Notes: generated by a model from the sequence alone, not told the origin. DNA of 64,000 nt from Sepiola atlantica (GCA_963556195.1 OY744523.1:75246945-75310944); one strand, 5' to 3'. Counted from the first letter of the stretch, positions 1-11,322 are shown. A program made the numbers and translations.

Positions 1-188
1 CTGTGTGTGTGTATAGATATACTGAATATACAGGTCCTAGGGCGGGAAAATTTATTTCTGAAACTAAAGTGTTTTCCAACATTTTATGTCCATTTATATA
101 GATTAAAATCAAGATAGAATTATATTAAACCTTATGACTAGAATCCTTATTCTAATGTTGATCAAAATCTATTAAATCTTTTTATTCT
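1..188. other. AT-rich flank, nothing recognised
   Basis: Short AT-rich stretch beginning with a brief GT repeat. No coding or repeat homology seen. It is the host side of the LINE insertion that starts at 231. Confidence 0.5.
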
Positions 189-230
189 AGAAAATGTCTT
201 CAATTTAAGGTTTTAGCTTAACGGGTCTTG
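189..230 (+). repeat. 42-bp target-site duplication, left copy
   Basis: The 42 bases here are repeated without a mismatch at 3409-3450, on the two sides of a minus-strand LINE. This direct repeat fixes both ends of the insertion. Forty-two bp is long for a LINE duplication, which is more often 7-20 bp. Confidence 0.93.
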
Positions 231-269
231 TTCTCTTTCTCTTTCTCTTTCTTTCTTGTGCCAGCTCCC

Positions 270-709
270 TCAAAGCTGCAGCTCGGTCTTGGCAAGTGAG
301 GTTTTCGTCTCGTCATCAAGGTCCGCTATGCCCTGCTCGCCATTGGGTGGTTTTAACAGCGGGCATTCCTCTATGACGTGTGTAACTGTCTGTTCTGGGT
401 GGCCACATTCACAGGCAGCACCCTCTCTCAGACCCCAGTCTCTCATTCTGGCAGAAAAACGGCCCACACCAGTTCTCAGACGGTTCAGATTCGTCCATTG
501 CCTTCGTGGCAGCTCAGCCCCTGGTATGTCGTCTGGGTCGGTGATGAACCTGTGCAGTCGGTGTTGGTCAGCTTGTTGCCAATCTTCCCTTCAGCGGTTC
601 TTGGTCCACATCTGCTTTGAGGTGGTGTCTGGGACGGTTTCCAGAAGCTGATGCGCGTGCTGGGAGAGTGCGTGGCGTGATTTGAGGCGTACTGGTGGAG
701 GGGGTTTGC
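270..709 (-). pseudogene. LINE C-terminal region with Cys/His motif
   Basis: After a frameshift and a further frame change the translation resumes as RMRDWGLREGAACECGHPEQ, then THVIEECP. This C-x-C-x(n)-H-x(4)-C arrangement is the usual C-terminal motif after the RT of jockey-like LINEs, probably a nucleic-acid-binding finger. It ends with a stop near 270, just before the purine-rich tail. The reading frame is broken at least twice between 710 and 467. Confidence 0.75.
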
Positions 710-2790
710 TCATGATATCATGGAGCAGATGTCACTTGTCGATCTTGGCCTTGCGTGACAGTGCCAGGACAGTCGCTTCTCATCGGCTAGCGGTGGGGTA
801 ATACCGGAGAGTATCGGTAGTTGGTTCGCTGACGTGGCGCGGAATGTCCCAGAGACTGTGCGCATGGCGGTGTTTAGAGCTGCGTCCACTTTCTTGGTGT
901 GGGTACTTCGGCACAAAACCGGGGCGCAGTACTCGGCCGCTGAGTAAACCAGTGCTTGGGTGGTTATCCGCATGGTCTTGGTTGCAGCTCCCCATGTGGT
1001 ACCGGCCAGACGACGAATCAGTGCGGCACGTGATGTCACCTTTGCCGTCATCTTTTCGATATGTTGACGGTATGTCAGTGAGCGGTCGAGTTTCACGCCA
1101 AGGTACATCGGGGTGGCGTCGAACAGGAGGGCAGTGTTGTTGACCATCACTTTAAGCTTGCGTTTGGCCTCGCGGTTGTTGAGGTTGAATACCGCGGACA
1201 TGGTCTTGCCCACACTGAGTTTCAGCCGCCAGTTCTTGAGGTACCTGGACAAGGTCGTCATGTCCGCAGTGAGCCCAGCCTCGAAAGTCTCCCATTTTTT
1301 GCCCGTCTGTAGGATGGCTAGGTCGTCGGCGTACCCGTATTTTTTGGCTGTTGTTGTCGGTATGTCGTAGATGTATATGTTGAAGAGCATCGGGGACAAA
1401 ACCGAACCTTGCGGGACGCCGTTCTTTAGTCTCCGTAGTCTGCTGCGTTGGCCGTCGCTGGTGTGGAGGGAGAAGCCACGATTACTCAGCATCTCCATGA
1501 TGAAACTCACCAGGTGTCGATCTGGAATGGTTTGCAGCATCTTAATATGGAGTCCACGTAACCAGATGGTGTCGTATGCAGTCGTGAGGTCAAGTAGGAC
1601 AGTGCAGGCTTTTTCTCCTCTCTGGAAGGCGCTCTCGATGTCCTGGGTTAGCAAGGCGACTTGGTCTGTTGTTGACTTGCCACGACGGAAGCCGGTTTGT
1701 TCCTTAGGTAGTATGGTTTCCACAACCGGTTCGAGGCGCGCATATAGTAGCCGTTCCAGGAGTTTGCATCGGACACAGAGAAGCGAGATCGGGCGGTAGC
1801 TTTTGGGGTCATCGAGCGGCTTGTTTGGCTTGGCCAGAGTGATGATCTTTGCTAGGCGCCAGATCCTTTGCAGCCGCGATGTTCTGTAGCATACGGTGTA
1901 GAGTAGGCGTAGCCATTCTGTTGCTTTCCGTCCTTGGTGGATGACAAACTCCGGGTGGATGTTATCAGGTCCCGGAGCTTTATTCGACTTCAGGCGTTTG
2001 GTGGCTACTTCCATCTCTTTCATCGTAAACTCACCCAAGAGGTCAGTGTCGGCACTCGGTGATGTGTGGAGATCCCTCAGTTTGGTTGTGGTGTCTCTTG
2101 TAAAGTACTTGTCCGCATCTGGGAAGCTAACATTCTTGATGAGCTGTGCTGCGATGGAATTGGCAGTGATGGGGCAAGGAGATGGTTTACTTACACGACC
2201 AGTGAGCTTGTTGATGGTCTGCCAGGCCCTCCGGCTCGAATGAGTGAAGTCGATCGTCTCCACGGTTTCTTCCTATCTCTCTTGGCGCTTTGTGTTTAGT
2301 CTATCCAGAAGGCTGGTAGCTGCTGCTGCTCTCTCCTCACTATTTGTGGAGTCAGAGTGGCGGCGCAATAGATCTTCGCATTCCTCGTCCCAGCAAGGGA
2401 TATAGTTGGTACGTCGTCCGCGGGGAATGTGTTTCTTCGCAGCCTTTAGCAGTATCTCTGTGTAGACTTCATAAGCATCGTTGGTGTTGTCGGCTCGAGG
2501 TGTTGGTAGAGCCTTAACTGATGTTTCGACCTCATTCTTGTAGCCTTGCCAATCCGCTTTGCGGAAGTTCCATCTCCGGACTGGTCTTCCCCCTATTGGC
2601 TGGATCAAGGATGGTGTTGTGATCAGCGATGGACGATGTTGTGAGTGATGGAACCGGTTCAGGATGCGTCTCTCCGGCAGTGCTTGGTGCGGGAGGTTCT
2701 TAAAGAAGGCCAAGTCGGGTTTGGTCCCAGTGTTCCATCGTCCCGAGGTGAACGACGAAGGCTCCTTCGGGTCGTAGAGGAGTGTGGCAT
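710..2790 (-). pseudogene. LINE endonuclease C-terminus, linker and reverse transcriptase
   Basis: One frame runs from the endonuclease end (NPDLAFF; SQHRPSLI, carrying the last catalytic H) through a linker to the reverse transcriptase. A single in-frame TAG at 2273-2275 interrupts it. RT blocks are clear: NKAPGPDNIHPEF, PKSYRPISLL, FRRGKSTTDQ, DLTTAYDTIW, NGVPQGSVLSPMLFN, the active site YADDLAI, and MYLGVKLD in the thumb. Length and block order are normal for a jockey-type RT. Translation is lost by a frameshift near 745, after which the expected C-terminal frame continues. This enzyme would make cDNA from the element RNA; here it is a pseudogene only because of the stop and frameshifts. 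Confidence 0.9.
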
Positions 2791-3408
2791 CTAAAGCAGA
2801 TGCCCATTAAGAGTGATGCCGTCTTGGTTGGTGATGTTGTATCCCCAGTCGCTGTGGCGACTATTGAAATCACCAGCATAAATTGCAGGTGCCGGCACAT
2901 CCGGGATGGTGTGCGGCTCCAAACGGGATGGAGGTGGCTTGTAGATGTTGACTATGGTATTCTCGACCACATTCGTACTGATCCACTCAACTGTGGCATC
3001 ATTGGTCGACTGACTAGCAGGCGACCATGGTACATTGTTCTTCACGAACGTCGCGAGGCCATGATGTTTGCTGCTGGTGTAGCCAGCGAGCGTGAAGTCT
3101 GGGAGTTTAAGACTGGTGTCACTGACTTTGTGTGTCTCCTGGAGGAGGATAACGTTTGCCTCGGTGTTGGTGGCAATTTGAGCAAGGACATCGAGCTTTG
3201 GCATAGTTAGCCCTTCGATGTTGAGCTGCAGAATTGCTAGATGTTGACTTTCGACAACCGGAGTCGCCCGTCCTGAAAAGGATGTGTGAGAGTACTGTCG
3301 CGAAGGGGGATGGCTGGTTTCACTGTAAGCGTTCCTTGACTCGTAAGAGGTGGTATTGCTTTCAGCTACTAGTTGAGGGGGGCACGTAGAGCCTGTCTTC
3401 GTCCCCTC
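2791..3408 (-). pseudogene. LINE endonuclease domain, N-terminal two thirds
   Basis: APE-type endonuclease that nicks the target DNA to start LINE integration. Visible motifs in order: LQLNIEGL (the N of strand 1), LLQETH (catalytic E) and AGDFNSRHSDWGY (D and N). The reading frame stops soon after GITLNGHLL; the next part of the domain continues in another frame (LYDPKEPSSF, then NPDLAFF). About 50 residues precede the first motif without a methionine, so the true start is missing or the region belonged to a longer polyprotein. Open reading extends into the target-site duplication, which is chance. Assignment to the jockey superfamily rests on family knowledge. Confidence 0.85.
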
Positions 3409-3450
3409 AGAAAATGTCTTCAATTTAAGGTTTTAGCTTAACGGGTCTTG
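3409..3450 (+). repeat. 42-bp target-site duplication, right copy
   Basis: Perfect partner of 189-230. The bases outside diverge at once on each side, which marks the edges. Confidence 0.93.
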
Positions 3451-4577
3451 ATAATAAATTGAAATTCAGGAAATTGTGCTTAATTAGTGTTAAATAGCTA
3501 TGATCAAATTTAATGCAAAATTGAAATATTGGATTTTTCACATTTAACAGATGTACGCAAGGATAAATATTGTGTGTGTTGAATTTTTTGTCGCATTATT
3601 ATTACAAAGTATTAATTGTCATAAATGTTGTATTTTACGTAAATCCAATGAAGCGGTACTTATTTATACGTTATTCTGTAATGTATTCCGTGTTACAGAA
3701 CCTAAAATGATATTTAACAGAGATTATACAATCTGTTTTTGAATAACTAAAACATAAATAGAAATATATGACGTTATGTTAGATGAATGAAACATGATAC
3801 TGTTAAATAATAGTAATCTTTTGTCAGCTAAATACAAAGAATGATATTTTACAACAAAAATCTTGGGCAGCCACAGTGTGTATTGTCTTACATGGTAAAG
3901 AATTGAAAGGAAAATTCAAAGAGAGAGAGGATAGAATAAAACTGGTGCCAAGAAGAAAAACGAGAAACAAGAGTGAGTAGGTGATACATAAAAAGAGGAA
4001 AGAGTAAAGTTTATACTTTTACGGTAATTAAAATTTATGCCGGAAAAATATTCCATGGATCTGATTTCTCAGCATGGAGCTATGATATTAACAGGTGCAT
4101 GTGACGGAAAGACCGCATATACTACTTTCAGAAACGAAGAAAAAAACTGAGGAAATTGAGCTAAAAATATAATAAAAAGTGACAGGGACATGCAAGGCGC
4201 CTTGCTAGAACAAAATAGACATTTCTTTTAGAAATAAAATAAGCATGTTTGACGTTATTACTCGTTGTTTCTAGCCATTTTCTCTATAATGTTTGTGATG
4301 TGCGAAAATGCTACATTGTTTGAGGTACAGACAGACACGATTACAGCTAGTGATTTCTTACTTTTTCTTGTTTTTTAATCATACGTATACAACATGATAT
4401 TGATTGCATGTATAAAAATGAATTGGGCAGTTATTTATTAAAACTATTTAAAATATCATGATGTACTATACATACTCTTTTTGCCTTGTTAGCTCCATTT
4501 CTTTTCATATATACTAAATATTGTCTGTTAATAAACTATATTAATACTTGTGTTTTAAAAAGTATAGCAAATGCCAC

Positions 4578-4578
<1 letters not shown>
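3451..4578. other. AT-rich spacer, nothing recognised
   Basis: No coding potential, RNA gene or repeat family recognised on either strand. Confidence 0.4.
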
Positions 4579-4579
<1 letters not shown>

Positions 4580-4633
<54 letters not shown>

Positions 4634-4658
4634 TGTGAGTGTGTGTGTGTGTGTGTGT
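4580..4658. repeat. (GA)n then (GT)n microsatellite
   Basis: About 26 GA units followed by about 13 GT units. It directly adjoins the RT fragment downstream. Confidence 0.95.
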
Positions 4659-4659
4659 A

Positions 4660-5010
4660 ACCAGCCACATTTTTCTCCATTGTATGACGTGCCGTAGGTC
4701 TGAAGAAAGAGAGAATCAGCAAGATCCTGATCTGTAATGCTATACGAAGTGTTGCTATACATAGTTGTGTCATCTGCATAACTATTAAGGGATTATCTTA
4801 GGACGTTATTTGGGAGATCATTGATGAAGATCACGAAGAGGGTTAGGCCCCACAATGGATCCTTATAGCACGCCGGCGTTTATACTATGTGTTTCAGACT
4901 TCTGCCCATTAACGACTACTCTCAAAAACCTATCAGAGAGAAAGGATTTGATGGCTGGAAGATATTCCATAGCTAGCGAACTTTCTCTGAGTGTCCTACA
5001 ACGCTACCCC
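4660..5010 (-). pseudogene. Reverse transcriptase fragment of a non-LTR element
   Basis: On the minus strand, stop-broken translation gives IKSFLSDRF, VVVNGQKSE, HSINAGV, GSIVGPN and, after frame changes, a degenerate YADDTT-like site followed by MYSNTSYSITDQDLADS. These are the RT blocks around the PQG and YADD motifs of a jockey/CR1-group LINE. The fragment is about 100 codons long, has several stops and frameshifts, and is cut off by the GT/GA repeat. It differs from the LINE at 0.2-3.4 kb. Confidence 0.75.
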
Positions 5011-6534
5011 ACCCCACATTAATATTCATTTAATTCAGAAGTAAAATACCAACTGACATCGATTAGTTATCAAAGTTATATCGACTTGTTTTTTGTGAGG
5101 AAGTACTCAGAATATTATGGATATTTTTAGAAAATGATCGTGTGTGTCACAAGGCTATGGATTCCCCATATTAAACATGATTTCCTGCCACAGTTTTCTT
5201 TCTAAGCAAAGCAAATACCAAAATGGTATCGATATTTTGTGTTATATAATGAAACCTAGATAGTAGGTTCAAACATACTATTAAATACAGAAAAAGATTT
5301 TCTTAATATAAAATAAATAGCTAGAATTGGGACAGTAACCCATACAATAATAAATATGAAGCTCCTTGCCCCCACACACAGTCTCTAAGTTGTGTTGGAA
5401 TAGTCAATTCTATTTATTTATTGCATTATTTGGATTATTCGGACTACTGTTCTCATCTTCGATGTTATTCTCTGCTGAAAATGTTAACCTTCAACATCCA
5501 CAAGACTGTCATTTAGAATTGATTATCACTTAGCACTTTATCCGTTGCGTTATAGAGTAAAGTTATCAATCCTTGTCTAAAAAATTCCGAAGAATAACGT
5601 TAGGATCTTTTTTCACATCACAGAGAAGATGACGTCATATCAGCGATATTAATGATAGAGTTTGGTTTATAAACAGATTGAGATGGATACCATTACAAAA
5701 AAATAAGGATACTTAGTCGCAGTTCATACATAAAGTAATTATTCTATAAATAGTTCACATGGATCTAAAGGAAAACATACATATACACATCTTAGTCAAA
5801 AATAACAGATGTAAACAGCATTGTTATGCTTTCTGTTCGTCTGAAATGTACTTTAAGAGAAAATAAAATAACGGTAAAAAAATGAATCATCCGAATAATT
5901 ATTGATGGTTGCAATTACTTAATCATTCCTGCTATTTCGAAGCATCAGACGTCGATTATTTGCAAACAAATGTAACAAAATTAAAAAAATCATTTTCCAT
6001 ATACAGAATGCACGCTTCTATTTTGTCATTTCACATGAAAAAATACCGAAATATAATCACAAAATTTGGTTCCATTTTGTTGTCAATATCAAAAATTAGA
6101 AATATTTCTCTTTTTTAATTCTCTTTTGCATTTTTTCATGTTTTTTATTTGTAATACTTTTTTCCTAGCGTAATTGGAAATGAGTAATCATATTGCCCTA
6201 GTTTACCAAATAGTGTTCATTCCTTAGAAGAAGTAAAAGAGAACGACGCTTTGGGAATACATAGAGAGACATAAAGGAGTCTCGGCGGGAAGATGGCAAT
6301 TAATGCATGAGGATATAAAAAACGAAGGTTTGTTTCCAGTGCAATAATTTATTGCAGTCAAACAGCATAATAAAATCATTATCACATCAACACTAAAGTG
6401 TATTGAGTTCTGGTTAAGTTAATGTAACATTTTGTTCGTTTTAATTAAGATGAGAAATAAAGAACTTCAATGATAAAAAAGAATTACAACACCTAACTCT
6501 TTTACTTGTGAGTCTATTTTATTTAAAACTAGCT
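5011..6534. other. AT-rich spacer, nothing recognised
   Basis: No gene, RNA or known repeat recognised. A 17-bp palindrome (TGCAATAA-type) near 6,340 is too short to mean much. Confidence 0.4.
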
Positions 6535-6571
6535 GACTTCGCCCGCTCGCTATCGCTTCGTAATTTAATTC

Positions 6572-6717
6572 AAAACTAATCAAGAAGTAAAATAAGATAG
6601 AACTAATCACTGATAAAAAGAAGACTAAACTAGTCGATAAAAAGGCAAAACTAATCAATGATAAAAGAAAGCAAAACTAATCGATACGAAAACAAAACGA
6701 ATCGATAAGAAAAACGA
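6572..6717. repeat. Degenerate short tandem repeat, unit AAAACTAATCGATAAAAAG-like
   Basis: Six imperfect units of roughly 20-29 bp share ACTAATCxATxA. The array follows a motif (ACTAGCTGACTTCGCCC, 6529-6545) that resembles the conserved short end of widespread invertebrate interspersed repeats. The family of that motif is inferred from memory only. Confidence 0.6.
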
Positions 6718-7220
6718 GATAATCTTTATCTCTCTCCTTCTACCCTCCTTCTTCATACCACGAAGCGCAGCAAACACACGACCATCACTTTTCATATATA
6801 TCGTGAGAAAAATAAGTTTAGTTGCTTACGTGTCATGGAGTTGCCGGTGTTCGGAGGAGGGCCGGGTGTTTTGGCTTGCTCAAGTCGAAACCCACTAACA
6901 GTTTTAGCTCGGTTTTTATACATTCTATCGGAAGTGAGTAATTTACATATCTGTCGATTACGGATTATTTGAGAACATTTTTCTTTCTTCTGGGGACAGT
7001 CTGTTTTTGAAAGTTCTGGTGAGAGTTCCTTCGTTCATTTTTGAAAAGTTCTTGCCAACAAGGTTATAACTTTTGTGTATTGTACTTGACTCCTGATAGA
7101 GTTGGGGTCGCGATTTATTTCGCAACGTTGTATACCCGACTTTACTCTGATCTACGAAATACCCCTAGGCGTCTCAGAAATGTTTGACGATATATACTAG
7201 TAATGGTAATGATACTAATA

Positions 7221-7315
7221 CACCTACTACTACTACAACTACTACTACTACTACTACTACTACTAATAATAATAATGATAATAATAAAAATAATAATAAT
7301 ATTATTAATAATAAG
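7221..7315. repeat. (ACT)n/(AAT)n trinucleotide microsatellite
   Basis: ACT units grade into AAT-type units; low-complexity. Confidence 0.9.
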
Positions 7316-7444
7316 GGAATACTTGTGTCTATATTAAAAATGGAAGAAATTATCTTTTTTTATATTATTAAGATTAAACCTCCACCTTTTTCTAATGTAA
7401 ATTAAATTTGTATACGTGATTATCGAATCGAGCCGGACACGTTC

Positions 7445-7448
<4 letters not shown>

Positions 7449-7528
<80 letters not shown>
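7449..7528. repeat. (TA)n array
   Basis: About 40 uninterrupted dinucleotide units. Confidence 0.97.
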
Positions 7529-7532
<4 letters not shown>

Positions 7533-8405
7533 TGACTTTTAATAGTTAGTGTTAAAACTACTGTTTTTATTGATAAACACTAAGTGGGTGGGTTTTTCAA
7601 TAGAGGTTGAAATAAGGAAAAGTAAATTTCAGGCCAAATATTCTATAGATATTTCAGCTTAGATGAATGAACAAAAGAAAAGAAAATCAATTAAATTTAA
7701 TCGCATGGTATTAAATTAAATAAACATATGTATTATTCCCTTTAGACTACAGCCCCGTCGCTGCAAGCTGTGTGTCTTGGTCAGTAAATATTATTTCATT
7801 CAGATTGTTAGACATGTATTTGAGTGTGAAACACACACATTGCGGTGTATCTCACTTGCCATAAGTATATTTCATACTACTATAGACAAAGAGCTGACAG
7901 AAGTAAACAGACACCTCAACACATAATTTCATACATGTTAAAATTTTCTGTTTCCTTCGTCGACCGCCAACGTTCGGAGGCGTACAAAGTAGCAGTAAAA
8001 GTGTTGTTATATTTACTACTTAATTAAATTTCTCGTGTTTAAGATATCAATATAGACAGCATATATTACCATCCAAGTATGACATGATTCACAAAAGCAT
8101 TAAACTTCTAAGTTTCAAAGGGGACATGATATAGGTTGATCTGAAGCTGACGTAATCAGCGTCAAATTCCACTTTCCACTGTAAACCGAGTGATTTTCCA
8201 ATTTATGAGAGAGAGCACCTAATCAATATGATCATGCCTAGGTTAATCATGACTCTATCGTAGACTTTGTAAATAAAGTTTAAGAATAAAACGTTACTAA
8301 AAACTACAAAACAATTTATTAATTAGACTAGCTCCAAGGCAAACGACAACACAGAATTGAGTCTTTCTTTGTCTTTTTTACCTTTTGAAGGACTATTTAA
8401 TAAAG
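7529..8405. other. AT-rich spacer, nothing recognised
   Basis: No coding potential or recognised family. Confidence 0.4.
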
Positions 8406-8406
8406 A

Positions 8407-8466
<60 letters not shown>
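8407..8466. repeat. (CT)n-(TA)n array
   Basis: CT units then about 20 TA units, ending at the 5' edge of the 5S-like repeat. Confidence 0.95.
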
Positions 8467-8471
<5 letters not shown>

Positions 8472-8578
8472 AATAACCTCGACACACACGTTTCGTTTGA
8501 TCACTGAAGTTAAGCAACGTTGAGCCGACCCAATACTAAATGGGTGACTATTTGAGAACACCAGGCGCTGTATGTTGC
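8467..8578 (+). pseudogene. 5S rRNA-like sequence
   Basis: Matches the animal 5S rRNA order: a GGCCATA-like start, GATCACTGAAGTTAAGCAAC (positions about 40-60 of 5S, covering box A), an intermediate element (ATGGGTGAC) and the box C region ending ACACCAGGCGCTGTATG. Substitutions are spread over the length and the paired ends are degraded, so it is not a working rRNA gene. The RNA polymerase III internal control region is still recognisable. Confidence 0.88.
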
Positions 8579-8697
8579 CCGTAGAAGATATGGACACTAC
8601 CAGGTTCTATCATGCACACAGAAAAGTTATGACAGACAGAGTATCTGCCAGACCAATCGAAGGCGTAACCGGTCGTTATGGGAAAAACAACAACAAT
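8467..8697 (+). mobile_element. 5S rRNA-derived SINE-like element
   Basis: The first 112 bp are a 5S rRNA-like head and the remaining 120 bp are a body unrelated to 5S that ends in an A-rich stretch with AAC units. A 5S head with a non-5S body is the layout of SINE3-type retroposons, which use the internal 5S promoter and are mobilised by a partner LINE. No target duplication is obvious because the left side is a TA array. A plain 5S pseudogene with unrelated flanking sequence is the alternative. Confidence 0.6.
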
Positions 8698-9360
8698 TCT
8701 ACACTAAAAAATTTTCCCATACCGTATATAATCTTACAGAAAATCTGAGTTAACACTCTCAACGCTATAAGTTATTTGCATATTTATTCTTAAACATTGT
8801 CTAATAAATTCAAATTAATTACGAATCACTTATAATTTGATTCTCCTATTTTATTATATATACGAACATCTTTAGTTGATATCAATGTCTTAATTATTAT
8901 CCGTAGTAATATTATTTAAGCGATCTAATCGAATTAATTTTTAAATCCAAAATCATCACTTCCGTTTCAATATTTGTTGTTTAGTTCGATTACGGTTTTA
9001 AACGTGTATATTTACACATAACAACAATCTCGATAACTATCGAATAATTACCTTTTTTAAATAAAGTTTTCATTAAACGCCGAAGGTTTTCTGTTAAATA
9101 CATGCGTTTATTATATTTTGAAATAAATTTGTTGTTGCTATTTACTTCCTCCCTCGAGAGCAGAGTTAGGCCCAATGTCAATATTTACCGTGGGGAAAAT
9201 CCAGCTCCTGTAAAAAAGGCACACTGGATTGGAACAAAAATGTCAATTACCTCGATCTAGAAAGAGTTCTTTTTCACTGACCGAGAAAATGGAAAATAAG
9301 TGCAGATTCAGGACATATACTACATTTTGCTCTTAGTCATAAGGCCAAGAAGTAAACGTG
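8698..9360. other. AT-rich spacer, nothing recognised
   Basis: No recognised feature. Confidence 0.4.
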
Positions 9361-9367
9361 TTAGTAG

Positions 9368-9370
9368 TAG

Positions 9371-9438
<68 letters not shown>
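9368..9438. repeat. (GAT)n microsatellite
   Basis: About 23 near-perfect GAT/ATG trinucleotides. Confidence 0.95.
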
Positions 9439-10160
9439 GGTTAGGTTGATCACGACTTTAATATTTGATATAGAAAAGAAAAAAAACTTCACTAATCTGT
9501 CTAAATTACAAGAAAATAGATGTTTTTCTTTTTATATTAATTAAGACGTTTTTCTCCTTTTTATAATAAAGGCGAAAAGTACAAAGTACCCTTTTTGAAT
9601 TACTCAGTAATATACAATTGTTTTATTTGATCAATCGACCTTCCACTCTTTCATTATATAACCATTTTTTTAATAAGGAATTGATTTTCATGTTTATGCC
9701 GAAACAAAATAAAATTCCTAGACTTTGAATATCTTAATGAACATATCACTTCAGCTTTTAGTTGTTTTTTTTTCTAAAAAGTAAAATTTGACTATGTTCA
9801 TGCGCAGTAAATTTTCTCCACATTTGAATATATCAAATAACACTACGACAGTTACTATTTTGTTTTTTGCCTCCAAATGTTAAAATGTCAATTGAACATT
9901 TGTTTTCTCTACGTTTCTGTAAAGAAGACTGTACCTTCAGTAATTGCTGCCCGGAGGGCGGATAATTTTTGCTTATATATACATATATATATATATTTGA
10001 AGCTCCTCGTTAAAAGTAGAGCACTGTAAATGGTAGTACTAACACAGCGTGACGTCACTTGCTTTATATGCACCATTCCTTCACTTATAGAAGTTGAATG
10101 CCTGTATGTCTCGCCGCCTTAAATGTGTTAAAATTATCATTGTTTATAAGCTGTTCAGAA
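9439..10160. other. AT-rich spacer, nothing recognised
   Basis: No recognised feature. Confidence 0.4.
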
Positions 10161-10162
10161 TA

Positions 10163-10322
10163 TGCCTATCGGTTAGCGACGTTCGATTAGGGTTGAAAAA
10201 TACTTGTACTCCAGGGTTTCGAATCGTGTGACCGGTAGTGAATAGTCATACTTCTATGATGATGAGTCTTGATTGAAAAGAGACGAAACGCATACGAGCA
10301 TAGATAAATAAACAATAACAAA

Positions 10323-10326
<4 letters not shown>
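10163..10326 (+). mobile_element. tRNA-headed short element ending in a hammerhead-like core
   Basis: The head reads like a tRNA D-arm (CTATCGGTTAGCG, box A-like) and 45 bases on a T-arm (GGGTTTCGAATCGTG, box B-like). A hammerhead-like fold follows at 10254-10303, then an A-rich stretch and a long (TA)n array. A tRNA-type promoter joined to a hammerhead is the design of the Schistosoma Sm-alpha retroposons (established knowledge). Whether this copy is related by descent or by convergence cannot be said from one window. Confidence 0.6.
10254..10303 (+). ncRNA. Hammerhead-ribozyme-like motif
   Basis: Helix I pairs CTATG (10254-10258) with CATAG (10299-10303). The core reads ATGATGA (one change from CUGAUGA), helix II is GTCT...AGAC, then GAAA, and helix III is CG-CATA-CG. 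The cleavage dinucleotide position reads AG instead of UH. All three helices form, which chance would rarely give, but three core deviations predict an inactive copy. Confidence 0.62.

Positions 10327-10391
<65 letters not shown>
10327..10391. repeat. (TA)n array
   Basis: Continues directly from the 3' end of the short element. Confidence 0.97.
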
Positions 10392-10394
<3 letters not shown>

Positions 10395-11106
10395 ATTTTT
10401 ATGTAATTAGTGTTATTGGTGATTGCAGCGTTTGTTGTTTTTTTGCTTAGTACTTCTTCGATTGTCTCACTTCGTGATTAAGATGCAGAAAATGGCATTA
10501 TTAGTGACCCTTAACTTTATAGGACGTATTTTTCGTAAATATATATATATTTATTTATTTCATACGTGTTTCTGGCTTATAGCCCAGCGTCTTTACCATT
10601 GAACAAAGACGCCCGGTCTAGAAATATGTACGATATTTATCGCCTTAATATTTCTAGGATTAATTCATATATGAAAAATAAATCATTTTACTACCTATCC
10701 TTCGCTGTAAATTGTAATTAACTGAACGAGTCACCCATCTCTCACTTGGCATTCTATGTATTTCTAACTAACTCTTTCACTCTGCATTGATTCAACTACT
10801 CTCTGGATTTTAGTGTCTCTTTGAACATTTCTATAAAGGGTGATTCTTTATTTTCAGGTCATTTACATAGTTGGTTCGAACACACTGTAAACACGTATGT
10901 AAATTAAATCCAAAAATAATACAACTCTTCATTTCTATATTATCCATTAGGACTTATAACATAAATAAGACTTATGATTTTTATCTATGCAAGACAATTT
11001 TCTTAACAGATATATAAGAGTTTATGAATTTTCAAATGAAATAAGAGTGGAAAAATAGCGGTAGTCAGTGTTGTGACCCAACACGTTATAAGTAGTCTAG
11101 AATATG

Positions 11107-11108
<2 letters not shown>
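10392..11108. other. AT-rich spacer, nothing recognised
   Basis: No recognised feature. Confidence 0.4.
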
Positions 11109-11156
<48 letters not shown>

Positions 11157-11162
11157 ACATAG

Positions 11163-11201
<39 letters not shown>

Positions 11202-11254
11202 GTACATAGTTTAATATATATATATATATATATAGATATATATATAATACATAG

Positions 11255-11320
<66 letters not shown>
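11109..11320. repeat. Compound (TA)n array with AATACATAGTTTAA spacers
   Basis: Four TA tracts are separated by three near-identical spacers (TACATAGTTTAA at about 11155, 11201 and 11249). This is a higher-order repeat, made by duplication of a tract-plus-spacer unit. Confidence 0.9.

Positions 11321-11322
<2 letters not shown>

Larger units (their letters stand above)
231..3408 (-). mobile_element. Jockey-group non-LTR retrotransposon (LINE), 5'-truncated and decayed
   Basis: A 3,178-bp LINE on the minus strand, bounded exactly by a 42-bp duplication. It reads, 5' to 3', an APE-type endonuclease, a linker, a reverse transcriptase with YADD, and a cysteine/histidine-rich C-terminal domain, then ends in a short purine-rich tail (GAAA/GAGAAA-like, 231-262). 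No ATG-led start precedes the endonuclease, so the element is probably cut at its 5' end. Only a few frameshifts and one in-frame stop interrupt the coding region and the duplication is unmutated, so the insertion is fairly young. LINEs of this group copy themselves by target-primed reverse transcription. GC content is clearly higher than the surrounding DNA. Confidence 0.93.

Noticed and set aside
4577..4779. Open frames of Leu-Ser or Thr-His repeats
   Set aside because: They are translations of GA/GT microsatellites.
8560..8700. GTAACCGGTC in the body of the 5S element as a hammerhead relic
   Set aside because: No CTGANGA box at a suitable distance and no helix II, so not supported.
9368..9438. 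GAT repeat as a CRISPR-like or structured array
   Set aside because: Simple trinucleotide microsatellite in a eukaryotic genome; no spacers.
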